Positions 54,575 through 63,427 of a stretch of 64,000 nucleotides of DNA are shown here, in pieces. Positions within the stretch are counted from its first letter, which is position 1. Each line of letters begins with the position of its first letter. The notes beneath the pieces were generated by a model. It did not search any database, was not told the origin of the DNA, and worked only from the letters and a program-made list of their open reading frames with translations. Source of the DNA: Flavobacteriaceae bacterium (GTDB lineage Bacteria > Bacteroidota > Bacteroidia > Flavobacteriales > Flavobacteriaceae); the NCBI GenBank assembly GCA_029238215.1, contig JAQWGN010000016.1, positions 1 through 64,000 of the forward strand. The letters run 5' to 3'. The translations under genes and the position numbers were made by a program.

Positions 54575-55165
54575 ATGAGCCTAATCGAACTTCGTGTAAA
54601 TCGCATATCATACAGCCAAAATCAGAGCGGGGCCTATGCTATGGTCCTTGATGAAGTGGATGGTAAACGAAAACTTCCTGTAGTGATTGGTGAGTTTGAA
54701 GCACAGTCTGTTGCCGTCGCCTTAGATAAAGACATTAAGCCTCATCGGCCATTTACCCATGATTTGTTTAAAAACTTTGCTTATCGATTTGACATTGTTA
54801 TTAAACGAGTCATTATAACGAAACTTGTTGATGGTGTGTTTTATTCAAGTCTTATATGTGAACGTGATAAAATTGAAGAAATTATAGACTCGCGTACTTC
54901 AGACGCAATTGCCCTAGCACTTCGCTTTAAAGCACCCATTTTTACACATGAAAATGTTTTGGATCAGGCTGGAGTCATTTTTGATAAAGACGACATCCCT
55001 GTTACTGATGAAACCAAAGACGAATTATCCCATACTGAATATTCAGATTTATCGACGCAAGAGCTGGAAGAAGCCATCAAAAAAGCCGTTAAAAAAGAAG
55101 ACTATGAAATGGCCGCACGGTTTCGGGACGAAATCTCTAAACGCGCTAACAAATCGGATAAATAA
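54575..55165 (+). CDS. Bifunctional nuclease-family protein with UVR motif
   Basis: A 196-residue protein with a BFN domain (DUF151; about 1-140, including LPVVIGEFEAQSVAVALD and SRTSDAIALALRFKAPIF), followed by a C-terminal UVR (UvrB/UvrC-type) motif (about 158-193, LEEAIKKAVKKEDYEMAARFRDEI). Plant relatives were reported as nucleases acting on RNA and DNA; the bacterial function is unknown. This BFN-UVR architecture is common in Bacteroidota. It has its own promoter. The decayed nupC-like sequence follows it. Confidence 0.9.
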   Translation: MSLIELRVNRISYSQNQSGAYAMVLDEVDGKRKLPVVIGEFEAQSVAVALDKDIKPHRPFTHDLFKNFAYRFDIVIKRVIITKLVDGVFYSSLICERDKIEEIIDSRTSDAIALALRFKAPIFTHENVLDQAGVIFDKDDIPVTDETKDELSHTEYSDLSTQELEEAIKKAVKKEDYEMAARFRDEISKRANKSDK

Positions 55166-55177
55166 TGCCATTATTAG

Positions 55178-55285
55178 CACTTACTAAATAGCCAATCATT
55201 GTCCATCAAGCATGCGTCAATCGTAATTTTCAAAGGTATTATGGGGCTCTTATCCCTTGCTTTGGCTAATTTATTTAGCTCAAAT
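55178..55285 (+). pseudogene. Remnant of a NupC-type nucleoside transporter gene (N-terminal part)
   Basis: The intergenic stretch between the nuclease gene and thyA has a short open frame with no clear start (about 35 codons). Its later part reads IVIFKGIMGLLSLALANLF and then SSNRKAFL before a TAA. This resembles the first transmembrane segment and following SSNRKAI(N/D)WK motif of Bacteroidota Na+-nucleoside (NupC) transporters, which I recall lying between these two genes in relatives. Nothing recognisable of the other roughly 400 residues remains, so it looks like a deletion remnant. The rest of 55286-55366 shows no feature. Confidence 0.5.
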
Positions 55286-55346
55286 CGAAAGGCTTTTTTG
55301 TAAGTACCCTCGCCTTATTGCTTTCGATGCAGTTGGACTAAAATAG

Positions 55347-55374
55347 TTGAAAACCTTTTGAAAAAGTATTTTTG
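55347..55374 (+). promoter_or_regulatory. thyA promoter
   Basis: TTG (55347-55349), 17 bases, TATTTTTG (55367-55374) on the plus strand. The leader to the ATG at 55423 is about 45 bases and contains a 6-bp inverted repeat AATCTA-AACC-TAGATT (55387-55402) of unknown meaning. Confidence 0.6.
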
Positions 55375-55422
55375 CAATTGTATAAAATCTAAACCTAGAT
55401 TATATTTTTACAAAAACAAACC

Positions 55423-56247
55423 ATGCAACAGTATTTAGATTTGGTACGTCGGGCTCTTGATGAGGGCGCCGTTAAAGGAGATAGAACGGGGACAGGGACA
55501 CATAGTGTTTTTGGGCATCAAATGCGGTTTGACCTCTCTAAAGGCTTTCCATTAGTCACCACTAAAAAAATTCACCTTAAGTCTATAATTTATGAACTGC
55601 TATGGTTTATTAAAGGAGATACCAATATTGACTACCTCACAGAAAATGGGGTCCGCATTTGGAACGAATGGGCAGACGAAAAAGGAAATCTTGGTCCAGT
55701 TTATGGTCACCAATGGCGTAATTGGAACAGCGAAAACATTGATCAATTGACCAATGTAATAGAAACATTAAAAACCAATCCCAACAGTCGCAGAATGCTG
55801 GTTTCGGCTTGGAACCCAAGTGTACTGCCCGACACATCAAAATCATTTGAAGAAAACGTTGCCAATGGCAAAGCCGCCCTACCGCCTTGCCATGCGTTTT
55901 TTCAGTTTTATGTTGCCGATGGTAAACTGTCGTGTCAACTGTATCAACGCAGTGCGGATATTTTCTTGGGTGTCCCTTTTAATATTGCATCCTATGCGCT
56001 GCTAACTGAAATGATAGCGCAAGTTTGCGGACTAAAAGCTGGAGAATTTATTCACACACTTGGCGATGCGCATATTTACTCCAATCACATGGATCAAGTT
56101 GCATTGCAGCTAAGCCGTGAAACTAAACCCCTTCCAACACTAAAGCTTAACCCAGAAATTACAGATTTATTTGCTTTCAATTACGAAGATATTGAAATCC
56201 TTAACTACGACCCCCACCCTGGTATTAAAGGAATGGTAGCCGTTTAA
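55423..56247 (+). CDS. thyA: Thymidylate synthase
   Basis: Methylates dUMP to dTMP using methylene-THF, giving dihydrofolate. The catalytic Cys156 lies in [28 protein letters not shown] and the C-terminal [12 protein letters not shown] are diagnostic. Length 274 is slightly longer than E. coli (264). The DHFR gene that recycles its product follows after 10 bases, so the two steps of the folate cycle are co-transcribed. Confidence 0.97.
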   Translation: MQQYLDLVRRALDEGAVKGDRTGTGTHSVFGHQMRFDLSKGFPLVTTKKIHLKSIIYELLWFIKGDTNIDYLTENGVRIWNEWADEKGNLGPVYGHQWRNWNSENIDQLTNVIETLKTNPNSRRMLVSAWNPSVLPDTSKSFEENVANGKAALPPCHAFFQFYVADGKLSCQLYQRSADIFLGVPFNIASYALLTEMIAQVCGLKAGEFIHTLGDAHIYSNHMDQVALQLSRETKPLPTLKLNPEITDLFAFNYEDIEILNYDPHPGIKGMVAV

Positions 56248-56257
56248 TCCACATTCT

Positions 56258-57160
56258 ATGTTTCGCAAAAAAAAGAACCAATCCACTATTGAACCGCAAC
56301 AAGTAGCTCTTGTTGAACATGCGCAAAAACGCATTGCACAAAAAAAACGGTTCCATACCCATCTACTCATTTCATTGTTTGTTGTGTTTTTTTCTATGGT
56401 TCTCAATTTTGCTTTTGATTATAAAATTGAATTGATGCCTTTTAACACGTATTGGGCATTTGCTGTTGGAGCACTACTGGGTATTTTACTACTCATTCAT
56501 TTTTTACGTGTTTTTGTTTTTTACTCCTTTATGGGAAAGGTTTGGGAGATGGAACAAATGGAGTTTTTACTTGACAAGCAAGCCATAAAAGTAGAAAAGC
56601 TAAAACGAGCTATGGATAAAGAAGCTGCTTTAAAAGCAAATGCAGAGTGGCAACGTGAGAATCAAAATAAAAAAGTCACCATGATTGCCGCAGCTGGTGA
56701 AAACAATGCCTTAGGTAAAGACAATCAACTTATCTGGTATTTATCAGACGATTTAAAACATTTCAAGAATCTAACCAAAGGGCATCATGTGATTATGGGT
56801 AGAAAAACTTTTGAGTCTATGCCCAAAGCACTTCCAAACCGCACCAACGTTATTATTACCCGTCAAAAAGATTATAAGGCTGAAAATGCACATGTTGTAC
56901 ACTCATTAGAGGCCGCATTGGCTTTTGTAGAAGATGATGAACAACCATTCATAATTGGTGGAGGTGAAATTTATCGTCAGGGGTTGGATTATGCCGACAG
57001 CATTGAATTAACTCGTGTGCATGAAGAATTTGAAGCCGATACATTTTTTCCAGAAATAGATTCGGCCAAGTGGCGTGAAGTTTGGCGTGAAAATCACGAT
57101 AAGGACGAAAAACACAAACACGCATTTTCATTTATTAGATACGAAAAAATACACGCATGA
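56258..57160 (+). CDS. Fusion of a 2TM membrane domain with dihydrofolate reductase
   Basis: A single 300-residue frame. The N-terminal part (about 1-135) has two transmembrane helices (about 35-53 and 66-90) flanked by basic segments, like the 2TM-domain proteins of Flavobacteriaceae. A charged linker (about 96-138) follows. The C-terminal part (about 139-300) is a complete DHFR: VTMIAAAGENNALGKDN, catalytic Asp at 164 or 165 in LIWYLSDDLKHF, GRKTFESMP, IIGGGEIY. DHFR would thus be tethered to the membrane. An internal ATG (codon 142) could also give soluble DHFR. It overlaps fabD by 4 bases. Confidence 0.9.
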   Translation: MFRKKKNQSTIEPQQVALVEHAQKRIAQKKRFHTHLLISLFVVFFSMVLNFAFDYKIELMPFNTYWAFAVGALLGILLLIHFLRVFVFYSFMGKVWEMEQMEFLLDKQAIKVEKLKRAMDKEAALKANAEWQRENQNKKVTMIAAAGENNALGKDNQLIWYLSDDLKHFKNLTKGHHVIMGRKTFESMPKALPNRTNVIITRQKDYKAENAHVVHSLEAALAFVEDDEQPFIIGGGEIYRQGLDYADSIELTRVHEEFEADTFFPEIDSAKWREVWRENHDKDEKHKHAFSFIRYEKIHA

Positions 57161-58038
57161 ATGTAGCAATGTTTCCGGGTCAAGGGGCCCAATTTGTTGG
57201 AATGGGTAAAGACCTTTTTGAAAAAAGTCCACATGCCAAAGAACGCTTTAATGCAGCCAATGCAATACTAGGGTTTTCCATTACTGATATTATGTTTGAA
57301 GGAGATGTAGATGCTTTAAAACAAACTCAAGTGACGCAACCTGCCATTTTCTTGCATTCGGTAATAAGCTACGAACTAGCGCAAAAATCTAATCCTGATA
57401 TGGCTGCTGGACATTCGCTAGGCGAGTTTTCTGCACTTACTTCAATGGGTGCTTTATCTTTTGAGGATGGGTTAAAGCTTGTTTCAAAACGCGCACTTGC
57501 CATGCAAGCCGCTTGTGATCTTACTAAAGGAACTATGGCTGCTGTATTGGCTTTGGCTGACAATATCGTGGAAGATACTTGTGCGGCTTTAGACGGGGTA
57601 GTAGTAGCTGCTAATTACAACTGCCCAGGGCAATTGGTAATTTCAGGAGAATATACTGCCGTTGAAGCTGCCTGTGAAGTGCTAAAAGAAAAAGGTGCAA
57701 AAAGAGCCCTAATACTCCCTGTGGGTGGTGCGTTTCATTCTCCGTTAATGGAGCCTGCACGAGAAGAATTGGCAAAGGCAATTTTAGAAACGAGCTTGAA
57801 TACACCCAGTTGTCCAATATATCAAAACGTTACGGCTGCGCCTACACAAGACCCGGCGTTGATTCAAGAAAATCTAATTGCGCAGCTTACTGGCCCCGTA
57901 AAATGGACGCAAACCATCCAACACATGCGACAAGACGGTGCGCAAGTGTTTACAGAATATGGTCCAGGTAAAGTATTACAAGGATTGGTGCGAAAAATTG
58001 ACAGCGAGGCTGAAGTACAATCTGCCCTATTGGACTAA
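57157..58038 (+). CDS. fabD: Malonyl-CoA--acyl carrier protein transacylase
   Basis: Loads malonyl groups onto ACP for fatty acid synthesis. MFPGQGAQFVGMG at the N-terminus, the nucleophile GHSLGEFSAL (Ser near residue 86) and the catalytic His in GGAFHSPLM are clear. Length 293 is normal. It overlaps the DHFR fusion by 4 bases and converges on the DegT gene with a 4-base overlap. Confidence 0.95.
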   Translation: MNVAMFPGQGAQFVGMGKDLFEKSPHAKERFNAANAILGFSITDIMFEGDVDALKQTQVTQPAIFLHSVISYELAQKSNPDMAAGHSLGEFSALTSMGALSFEDGLKLVSKRALAMQAACDLTKGTMAAVLALADNIVEDTCAALDGVVVAANYNCPGQLVISGEYTAVEAACEVLKEKGAKRALILPVGGAFHSPLMEPAREELAKAILETSLNTPSCPIYQNVTAAPTQDPALIQENLIAQLTGPVKWTQTIQHMRQDGAQVFTEYGPGKVLQGLVRKIDSEAEVQSALLD

Positions 58039-59165
58039 TCCAAATACGCTAGAATCGTTTTACAGATAAATTGGATTTGTTCTTCGTCCAACTCACTGTG
58101 CATGGGCAAGGAAATAACCTCATGAATTAATTGGTTGGTAACCTCAAAGTTTTCTTCTTTATACCGCGTGTCAACATAGGCTTTTTGAAGGTGCAATGGA
58201 ATGGGGTAATACACCCCACACGGGATTTGATGTTCCTGTAAGTGCTTTACCAAATTATCACGATCTGCATTTATAATACGTAAGGTATACTGATGATACA
58301 CATGGGAATCACAGTCTCCAGAAGTTACAGGTGTATTGATGTTTGAATGACCTTGAAGCAATTGCGTGTAACGAATAGCAGCCCATTTGCGTCGCTCATT
58401 ATACACGTCAAGCAATTTCAATTTTTCATTTAAAACCACAGCTTGTAGGCTATCAAGTCGAGAATTTACACCTACCACATCATGGTGATATCGGGTATAC
58501 ATCCCATGATTAACAATGCCTCTAATGGTATGCGCTAAGTCGTCATCATTGGTAAAAATAGCACCACCATCGCCGTAGCATCCCAAGTTTTTAGATGGAA
58601 AAAAAGAAGTTGAAGCCACATGACCAATACTTCCTGTTTTTACTTTCTCCCCTTTTTTATTCGTGTGTGTTGAACCAATCCCTTGGGCATTATCTTCAAT
58701 TACAAATAAGTTGTGTTTTTCAGCAATATCCATAATGCGATCCATATCTGCTGCTTGTCCAAATAGATGAACGGGGACGATCGCTTTAGTATTTGGCGTA
58801 ATGGCCTTTTCAATGGCTTTGGGGTCTATGTTAAAGGTATCTGGAAGCACATCAACCAATACAGGTGTAAGTCCTAAAAGAGCAATGACCTCAACAGTCG
58901 CTGCAAAGGTAAAATCAGCCGTGATAACTTCATCGCCTGGCTTTAAACCCAGTCCCATCATGGCTACTTGAAGGGCGTCCGTTCCATTGGCACAAGGGAT
59001 TACGTGTTTTACACCTAAATATGCCTCAAGACTCGCTTGAAAACTTTTAACAGCAGGGCCGTTGATAAATTGAGCTGAGGATAAAACCTCTTGCATACCT
59101 TTATCGACTTGTGGCTTTATAAATTGATACTGGGTCTGTAGGTCGACCATTTGTATTTTTCGCAT
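58035..59165 (-). CDS. DegT/DnrJ/EryC1 family sugar aminotransferase
   Basis: A 376-residue PLP enzyme that aminates nucleotide-linked keto sugars for surface polysaccharide or LPS synthesis. IPCANGTDALQVAM, VIEDNAQGIGS and the PLP lysine in FFPSKNLGCYGDGG are the family marks, with HVYHQYTLR later. Resemblance to WlbE/WbpE-type 3-keto-uronate aminotransferases is plausible, but the substrate is not fixed. It is divergent from kdtA, another envelope-sugar gene, 68 bases away. Confidence 0.9.
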   Translation of the reverse strand: MRKIQMVDLQTQYQFIKPQVDKGMQEVLSSAQFINGPAVKSFQASLEAYLGVKHVIPCANGTDALQVAMMGLGLKPGDEVITADFTFAATVEVIALLGLTPVLVDVLPDTFNIDPKAIEKAITPNTKAIVPVHLFGQAADMDRIMDIAEKHNLFVIEDNAQGIGSTHTNKKGEKVKTGSIGHVASTSFFPSKNLGCYGDGGAIFTNDDDLAHTIRGIVNHGMYTRYHHDVVGVNSRLDSLQAVVLNEKLKLLDVYNERRKWAAIRYTQLLQGHSNINTPVTSGDCDSHVYHQYTLRIINADRDNLVKHLQEHQIPCGVYYPIPLHLQKAYVDTRYKEENFEVTNQLIHEVISLPMHSELDEEQIQFICKTILAYLD

Positions 59166-59233
59166 CGCATTTTATTGATGGCTCAAAATTACAAAAAACA
59201 AATGCCTCTTGACGAAATAAGTATCTTTGACCC

Positions 59234-60457
59234 ATGTCTTTTTTGTATTCCATTTCCGTATCCGTTGCAAAAGCCTTAGCTCCTCTCGTAGCGACATCTG
59301 CAAAAGCGACTGCTTTTGTAAAAGGGCGGCGGGAACTATGGGATCAAATCCATAATATTCCAAAAGACAAGAAAGTAGTTTGGATGCATTCCGCCTCCCT
59401 AGGGGAATATGAACAAGGGCTGCCCGTTTTGCAGGAATTAAAAACCAAAAATCCTAACTATTTTTACTTGGTAACTTTTTTTTCGCCTTCTGGTTATGAG
59501 GTGCGCAAGAATCATGGGGTTGCTGATCTAACAACCTATTTACCATGGGACACCAAATCGGATATTAAGCGATTTGTAGAGCACGTCAATCCAGCCATGG
59601 TCCTTTTTGTGAAGTACGAGTTTTGGCCAAATTTAATTCGTGAATTGCATCGAAAAGAAGTTGTATTATACCTAATTGCGGGAGTCTTTCGTGCCAACCA
59701 ACTGTTTTTTAAACCTTGGGGGAAAACACAGCGCAAATTACTAGCTAGTTTCAAGCATTTATTTGTTCAAAACGGTAATTCCCTAAAACTACTTCAACAA
59801 ATAGGGTTAAATAACGCTACTATTTCAGGGGATACTCGTTTTGATCGTGTGGGTGCAACAAAAGAACCTTTAGTATTTATGGAAACTTTTGTGGGTACAC
59901 GCAACTGTATTGTAGTTGGTAGTTCGTGGCCCGAAGATGAGGCTGTGTTCTTAGATGCTGTAAAACAGACCCCTTCTAACTGGTGTTGGCTTATTGCACC
60001 ACATGAAATGCACGAAGAAAAACTTAGTCATTTGATAGAGCAATTGCCGAAAGGATCTCTAAGATTTTCCGAAAATGAATCGCCTAATTTTGCTGATTGC
60101 CCGGTATTGGTTTTGGATACAGTTGGTCTGTTAAGTCGCTGTTATCCGTATGCATCTATAGCCTACGTGGGTGGTGGCATGGGTACTTCTGGGCTGCATA
60201 ATATTTTGGAACCCGCTGCCGATGGGATTCCTATTCTTATTGGAAAGAATTACAGTAAATTCCCAGAAGCCAAAGCCCTTATCGATTTGGGTGGAGTGGT
60301 ATCCGTTCATGATTCCAATTCCTGTACCTACCAAATAAAAACCCTTATTGAAGACGAAAGCATACGCTTACAACAAGGTGCTATAAACAACCAATACGTT
60401 TTGGAAAACCAAGGCGCTACACAAAAAACCTTACGCCTACTTAATAAAGCCTTATGA
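59234..60457 (+). CDS. kdtA: 3-deoxy-D-manno-octulosonic acid (Kdo) transferase
   Basis: Inner-membrane GT30 glycosyltransferase (WaaA) that adds Kdo to lipid IVA in LPS assembly. The hydrophobic N-terminal anchor is at about 3-22. WMHSASLGEYEQGLPVL is the acceptor-site signature, VLFVKYEFWPNLI is in the first Rossmann domain, and YVGGGMGTSGLHNILEPA is the CMP-Kdo site. Length 407 is normal. Its stop overlaps the next small gene by 4 bases. Confidence 0.95.
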   Translation: MSFLYSISVSVAKALAPLVATSAKATAFVKGRRELWDQIHNIPKDKKVVWMHSASLGEYEQGLPVLQELKTKNPNYFYLVTFFSPSGYEVRKNHGVADLTTYLPWDTKSDIKRFVEHVNPAMVLFVKYEFWPNLIRELHRKEVVLYLIAGVFRANQLFFKPWGKTQRKLLASFKHLFVQNGNSLKLLQQIGLNNATISGDTRFDRVGATKEPLVFMETFVGTRNCIVVGSSWPEDEAVFLDAVKQTPSNWCWLIAPHEMHEEKLSHLIEQLPKGSLRFSENESPNFADCPVLVLDTVGLLSRCYPYASIAYVGGGMGTSGLHNILEPAADGIPILIGKNYSKFPEAKALIDLGGVVSVHDSNSCTYQIKTLIEDESIRLQQGAINNQYVLENQGATQKTLRLLNKAL

Positions 60458-60624
60458 TTTGTATTCCTGCCCAAATACCCGATGAGCTCTGTGCCATAGA
60501 CGATGAGCTAAAAGCCATTTACCACAGCAAAGACAGTATTTGCGTTTGGGTGTTTAAAACCCGAACCGATCGAAACAGTTTTATGGAACAAACTGCTGGA
60601 ATGGACAAAGAAACACGTGTTTAA
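60454..60624 (+). CDS. Small hypothetical protein
   Basis: A 56-residue frame starting at an ATG that overlaps the kdtA stop (ATGA), so it is positioned for coupled translation, and ending 14 bases before the convergent sugar-porter gene. The sequence begins MICIPAQIPDEL and contains SICVWVFKTRTDRNSF; it is soluble, with balanced charge and no known motif. Its codon use looks like that of its neighbours, and no other frame here is convincing. The function is unknown. Confidence 0.5.
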   Translation: MICIPAQIPDELCAIDDELKAIYHSKDSICVWVFKTRTDRNSFMEQTAGMDKETRV

Positions 60625-60638
60625 TACGTTCTTATACT

Positions 60639-62057
60639 TTATTTCTTCCAAATTCCTTCCATCTCTTCTAAAGTTTTCCCTTTAGTTTCAGGAACATATT
60701 TCCAAACAAACCACATAGCCAATAAGGACATGATACCATAAACCCAGTATGCAAAACCGTGATTAAATTGTTCTATCAAATCTGAATTATCATTCATCAT
60801 AGGGAATGTTAAAGACACCAAATAATTAGAAATCCATTGCGCCGCTACAGCAACTGCCATGGCTTTTCCCCTAATTTTATTAGGGAAAATTTCTGAAAGC
60901 AATACCCAAACCACTGGTCCCCAACTCAAAGCAAAACTTGCCACATACAACATCATGCAGCCTAAAGCTAAATAACCTGTTGCACCAGAAAAGAATACAA
61001 AACCAAGCGCTAGCATAGCTACAGCCATTCCTAAAGCACCAATAAGCATTAGTGGTTTTCTTCCGTAGTTATCTACTGTTTTTACGGCTATAATGGTAAA
61101 TAAGAAGTTTACGATTCCCACAATAATGGTTAATAGTAAGGCGCCATCTGTATTAGGGTCTATAGATTTAAAGATTTCCGGAGCATAATACAACACCACA
61201 TTTATTCCAACAAATTGTTGGAAAACGGAAAGTAAAACACCTATGATTATGATACCCCATCCATAGGACAACAACTTTCCAGAAGTTTCCACAACAGAGC
61301 TTTTTATTTCAGCTAAAATTTTATTTCCTTCTTGTTCTCCATTTACTTTTATAAGTACATCTAATGCTTCTTCTGGTTTGTTTTTCAACATTAAAGAACG
61401 TGGTGTGTCTGGCACAAAAAATAATAGGCCTAAAAATAATCCAGCAGGAATAACTTCCGAAGCAAACATCCATCTCCAGCCTACTGCATTTAGCCATGCA
61501 TCAGAACCTCCCCCTTTAGAAATAAAATAGTTTACAAAATAAACCACCATAAAACCACCAACAATGGCCAATTGATTAAAAGACACCAATTTCCCTCTAC
61601 TTTTTGCTGGGGCTATTTCAGCTATATATAGCGGTGATAACATAGATGCTAATCCAACACCTATACCTCCAAGTATTCTATAGCATATAAAAATTGTGGA
61701 AAATGTATGGTCTAACTCTCCAATTGGTTTAATAAACATTTCTGGCATAGCAGAACCTAAAGCTGATATTAAAAATAATATTGCAGCTAGAATAAGTCCT
61801 TTTTTTCTACCCAGCTTTTTACTGACAAGTCCACCAAAAATTCCTCCAATGATACACCCAATTAAGGCACTTGCTACTAAAAACCCTTTAAATGCACTTG
61901 CTGCTCCTTCTGATAACCCTTTGGGGGTGACAAAAAAGCTATCTAAAGAACCTACAGTTCCAGAAATTACACCTGTGTCATATCCAAACAATAGCCCGCC
62001 AAGTGTTGCTACTAATGTGAGTTTAATTAAATACCTTGAATTGGTTGATGTTTCCAT
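60639..62057 (-). CDS. MFS sugar porter (xylose:H+ symporter type)
   Basis: A 472-residue, twelve-helix major-facilitator sugar transporter. Family motifs seen: GYDTGVISG in helix 1, KLGRKKGL in loop 2-3, FVPDTPRSLM (PESPR-like) at the end of helix 6, QQFVGINVVLYYAP in helix 7 and YVPETKGKTLEE at the C-terminus. The xylA gene 26 bases upstream and xylulokinase before it make xylose the likely substrate, although arabinose or other pentoses are possible. Confidence 0.92.
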   Translation of the reverse strand: METSTNSRYLIKLTLVATLGGLLFGYDTGVISGTVGSLDSFFVTPKGLSEGAASAFKGFLVASALIGCIIGGIFGGLVSKKLGRKKGLILAAILFLISALGSAMPEMFIKPIGELDHTFSTIFICYRILGGIGVGLASMLSPLYIAEIAPAKSRGKLVSFNQLAIVGGFMVVYFVNYFISKGGGSDAWLNAVGWRWMFASEVIPAGLFLGLLFFVPDTPRSLMLKNKPEEALDVLIKVNGEQEGNKILAEIKSSVVETSGKLLSYGWGIIIIGVLLSVFQQFVGINVVLYYAPEIFKSIDPNTDGALLLTIIVGIVNFLFTIIAVKTVDNYGRKPLMLIGALGMAVAMLALGFVFFSGATGYLALGCMMLYVASFALSWGPVVWVLLSEIFPNKIRGKAMAVAVAAQWISNYLVSLTFPMMNDNSDLIEQFNHGFAYWVYGIMSLLAMWFVWKYVPETKGKTLEEMEGIWKK

Positions 62058-62083
62058 AATGCTTATTTTAATTTTTGCTTTTT

Positions 62084-63409
62084 TTATATGTATTGATTTA
62101 TAATATTCTCAAACAACTCTTGTTTCCCACTTTGTAGTTGTAGTTCACCGTTTTCTTGTGCAAGTTTATATAAATCTTGCAATCCTAATTTTCCATTTTC
62201 AAAGTCTTTTCCTTTGCCAGAATCAAAAGAACGATAACGTTCTTGTCTCAACTTTTCATAAGGAGAAGACGTTATGATTTTATCTGCAATAAGTAATGCG
62301 CGTGCAAAAGTATCCGCACCTCCAATATGTGCATGGAATACATCATCCATATCTGTTGAGTTTCTTCTTATTTTAGCATCGAAGTTTACACCTCCCCCTT
62401 GTAAACCTCCCGCTTTTAGGAAAACTAACATCGCCTCGGTAGTTTCTTGAATATTATTTGGAAACTGATCCGTATCCCATCCGTTTTGATAATCGCCTCT
62501 ATTGGCATCTAAACTTCCTAGCATCCCTGCTTTTGCAGCGGTTTCCATTTCATGCTGAAAGGTATGTTGTGCCAAAGTAGCATGGTTTACCTCAATATTT
62601 ATTTTGAAATCTTTGTCTAAACCATACTCCTTTAAGAAACCGATGGCTGTTGCCGTATCAAAATCGTATTGATGTTTGGATGGTTCCATGGGTTTTGGTT
62701 CAATAAAGAAATTTCCTTTAAAGCCTTGTGATCTTGCGTAATCTCTGCACATGGCTAAAAACTGCCCCATATGATCCAGTTCTCTACCCATATCCGTATT
62801 AAGTAAAGACATATACCCTTCACGGCCACCCCAGAATACGTAGTTTTCTCCGTCTAATTTTATAGTGGCGTCCAAGGCCAATTTAATTTGTCCTCCAGCT
62901 CTAGCAACCACATTAAAATCTGGGTTAGTAGAAGCACCATTCATATATCGTGGATTTGAAAAACAGTTTGCTGTTCCCCATAGTAATTTAGCTCCAGAAG
63001 CGGTTTGCTTTTCCTTTAAATAATCGGTAATCGTGGCTAATCTACTTTCTGACTCTGCAAAGGTTTGACCTTCTTGAATTAAATCAAAATCGTGAAAGCA
63101 GTAGTATCCGAATCCCATTTTTGTGATGAATTCAAAAGCAGCATCCGCTTTATCTTTTGCTGCCTGAATAGCATCTGATGATTGGTCCCAAGCAAAATTT
63201 TGAGTCCCTGGGCCAAATGGATCACTCCCTTGTCCACAGAAGGTATGCCAATAGGCTACCGAAAATTTAAAATGCTCGCGCATGGTTTTGCCCGCTACTA
63301 TTTGATCTGGATTGTAATATTTAAATGCTAACGGATTGTCTGAATTCTTGCCTTCAAACTTTATATCTCCAATTCCTTTAAAGTATTCTGTGTTTCCTAA
63401 AATTGCCAT
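62084..63409 (-). CDS. xylA: Xylose isomerase
   Basis: Interconverts xylose and xylulose. The 441-residue class II form has TIM-barrel metal and catalytic motifs: [11 protein letters not shown] with the catalytic His, [50 protein letters not shown] and the C-terminal Asp-rich region. It lies 18 bases downstream of xylulokinase and 26 bases upstream of the sugar porter, forming a xylose catabolic operon. No regulator is in view. Confidence 0.96.
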   Translation of the reverse strand: MAILGNTEYFKGIGDIKFEGKNSDNPLAFKYYNPDQIVAGKTMREHFKFSVAYWHTFCGQGSDPFGPGTQNFAWDQSSDAIQAAKDKADAAFEFITKMGFGYYCFHDFDLIQEGQTFAESESRLATITDYLKEKQTASGAKLLWGTANCFSNPRYMNGASTNPDFNVVARAGGQIKLALDATIKLDGENYVFWGGREGYMSLLNTDMGRELDHMGQFLAMCRDYARSQGFKGNFFIEPKPMEPSKHQYDFDTATAIGFLKEYGLDKDFKINIEVNHATLAQHTFQHEMETAAKAGMLGSLDANRGDYQNGWDTDQFPNNIQETTEAMLVFLKAGGLQGGGVNFDAKIRRNSTDMDDVFHAHIGGADTFARALLIADKIITSSPYEKLRQERYRSFDSGKGKDFENGKLGLQDLYKLAQENGELQLQSGKQELFENIINQYI

Positions 63410-63427
63410 GATGTTGATTTTTTATTT

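Noticed and set aside
61696-62103. 135-residue plus-strand frame
   Set aside because: Antisense to the sugar porter N-terminus, whose transporter motifs are unambiguous.
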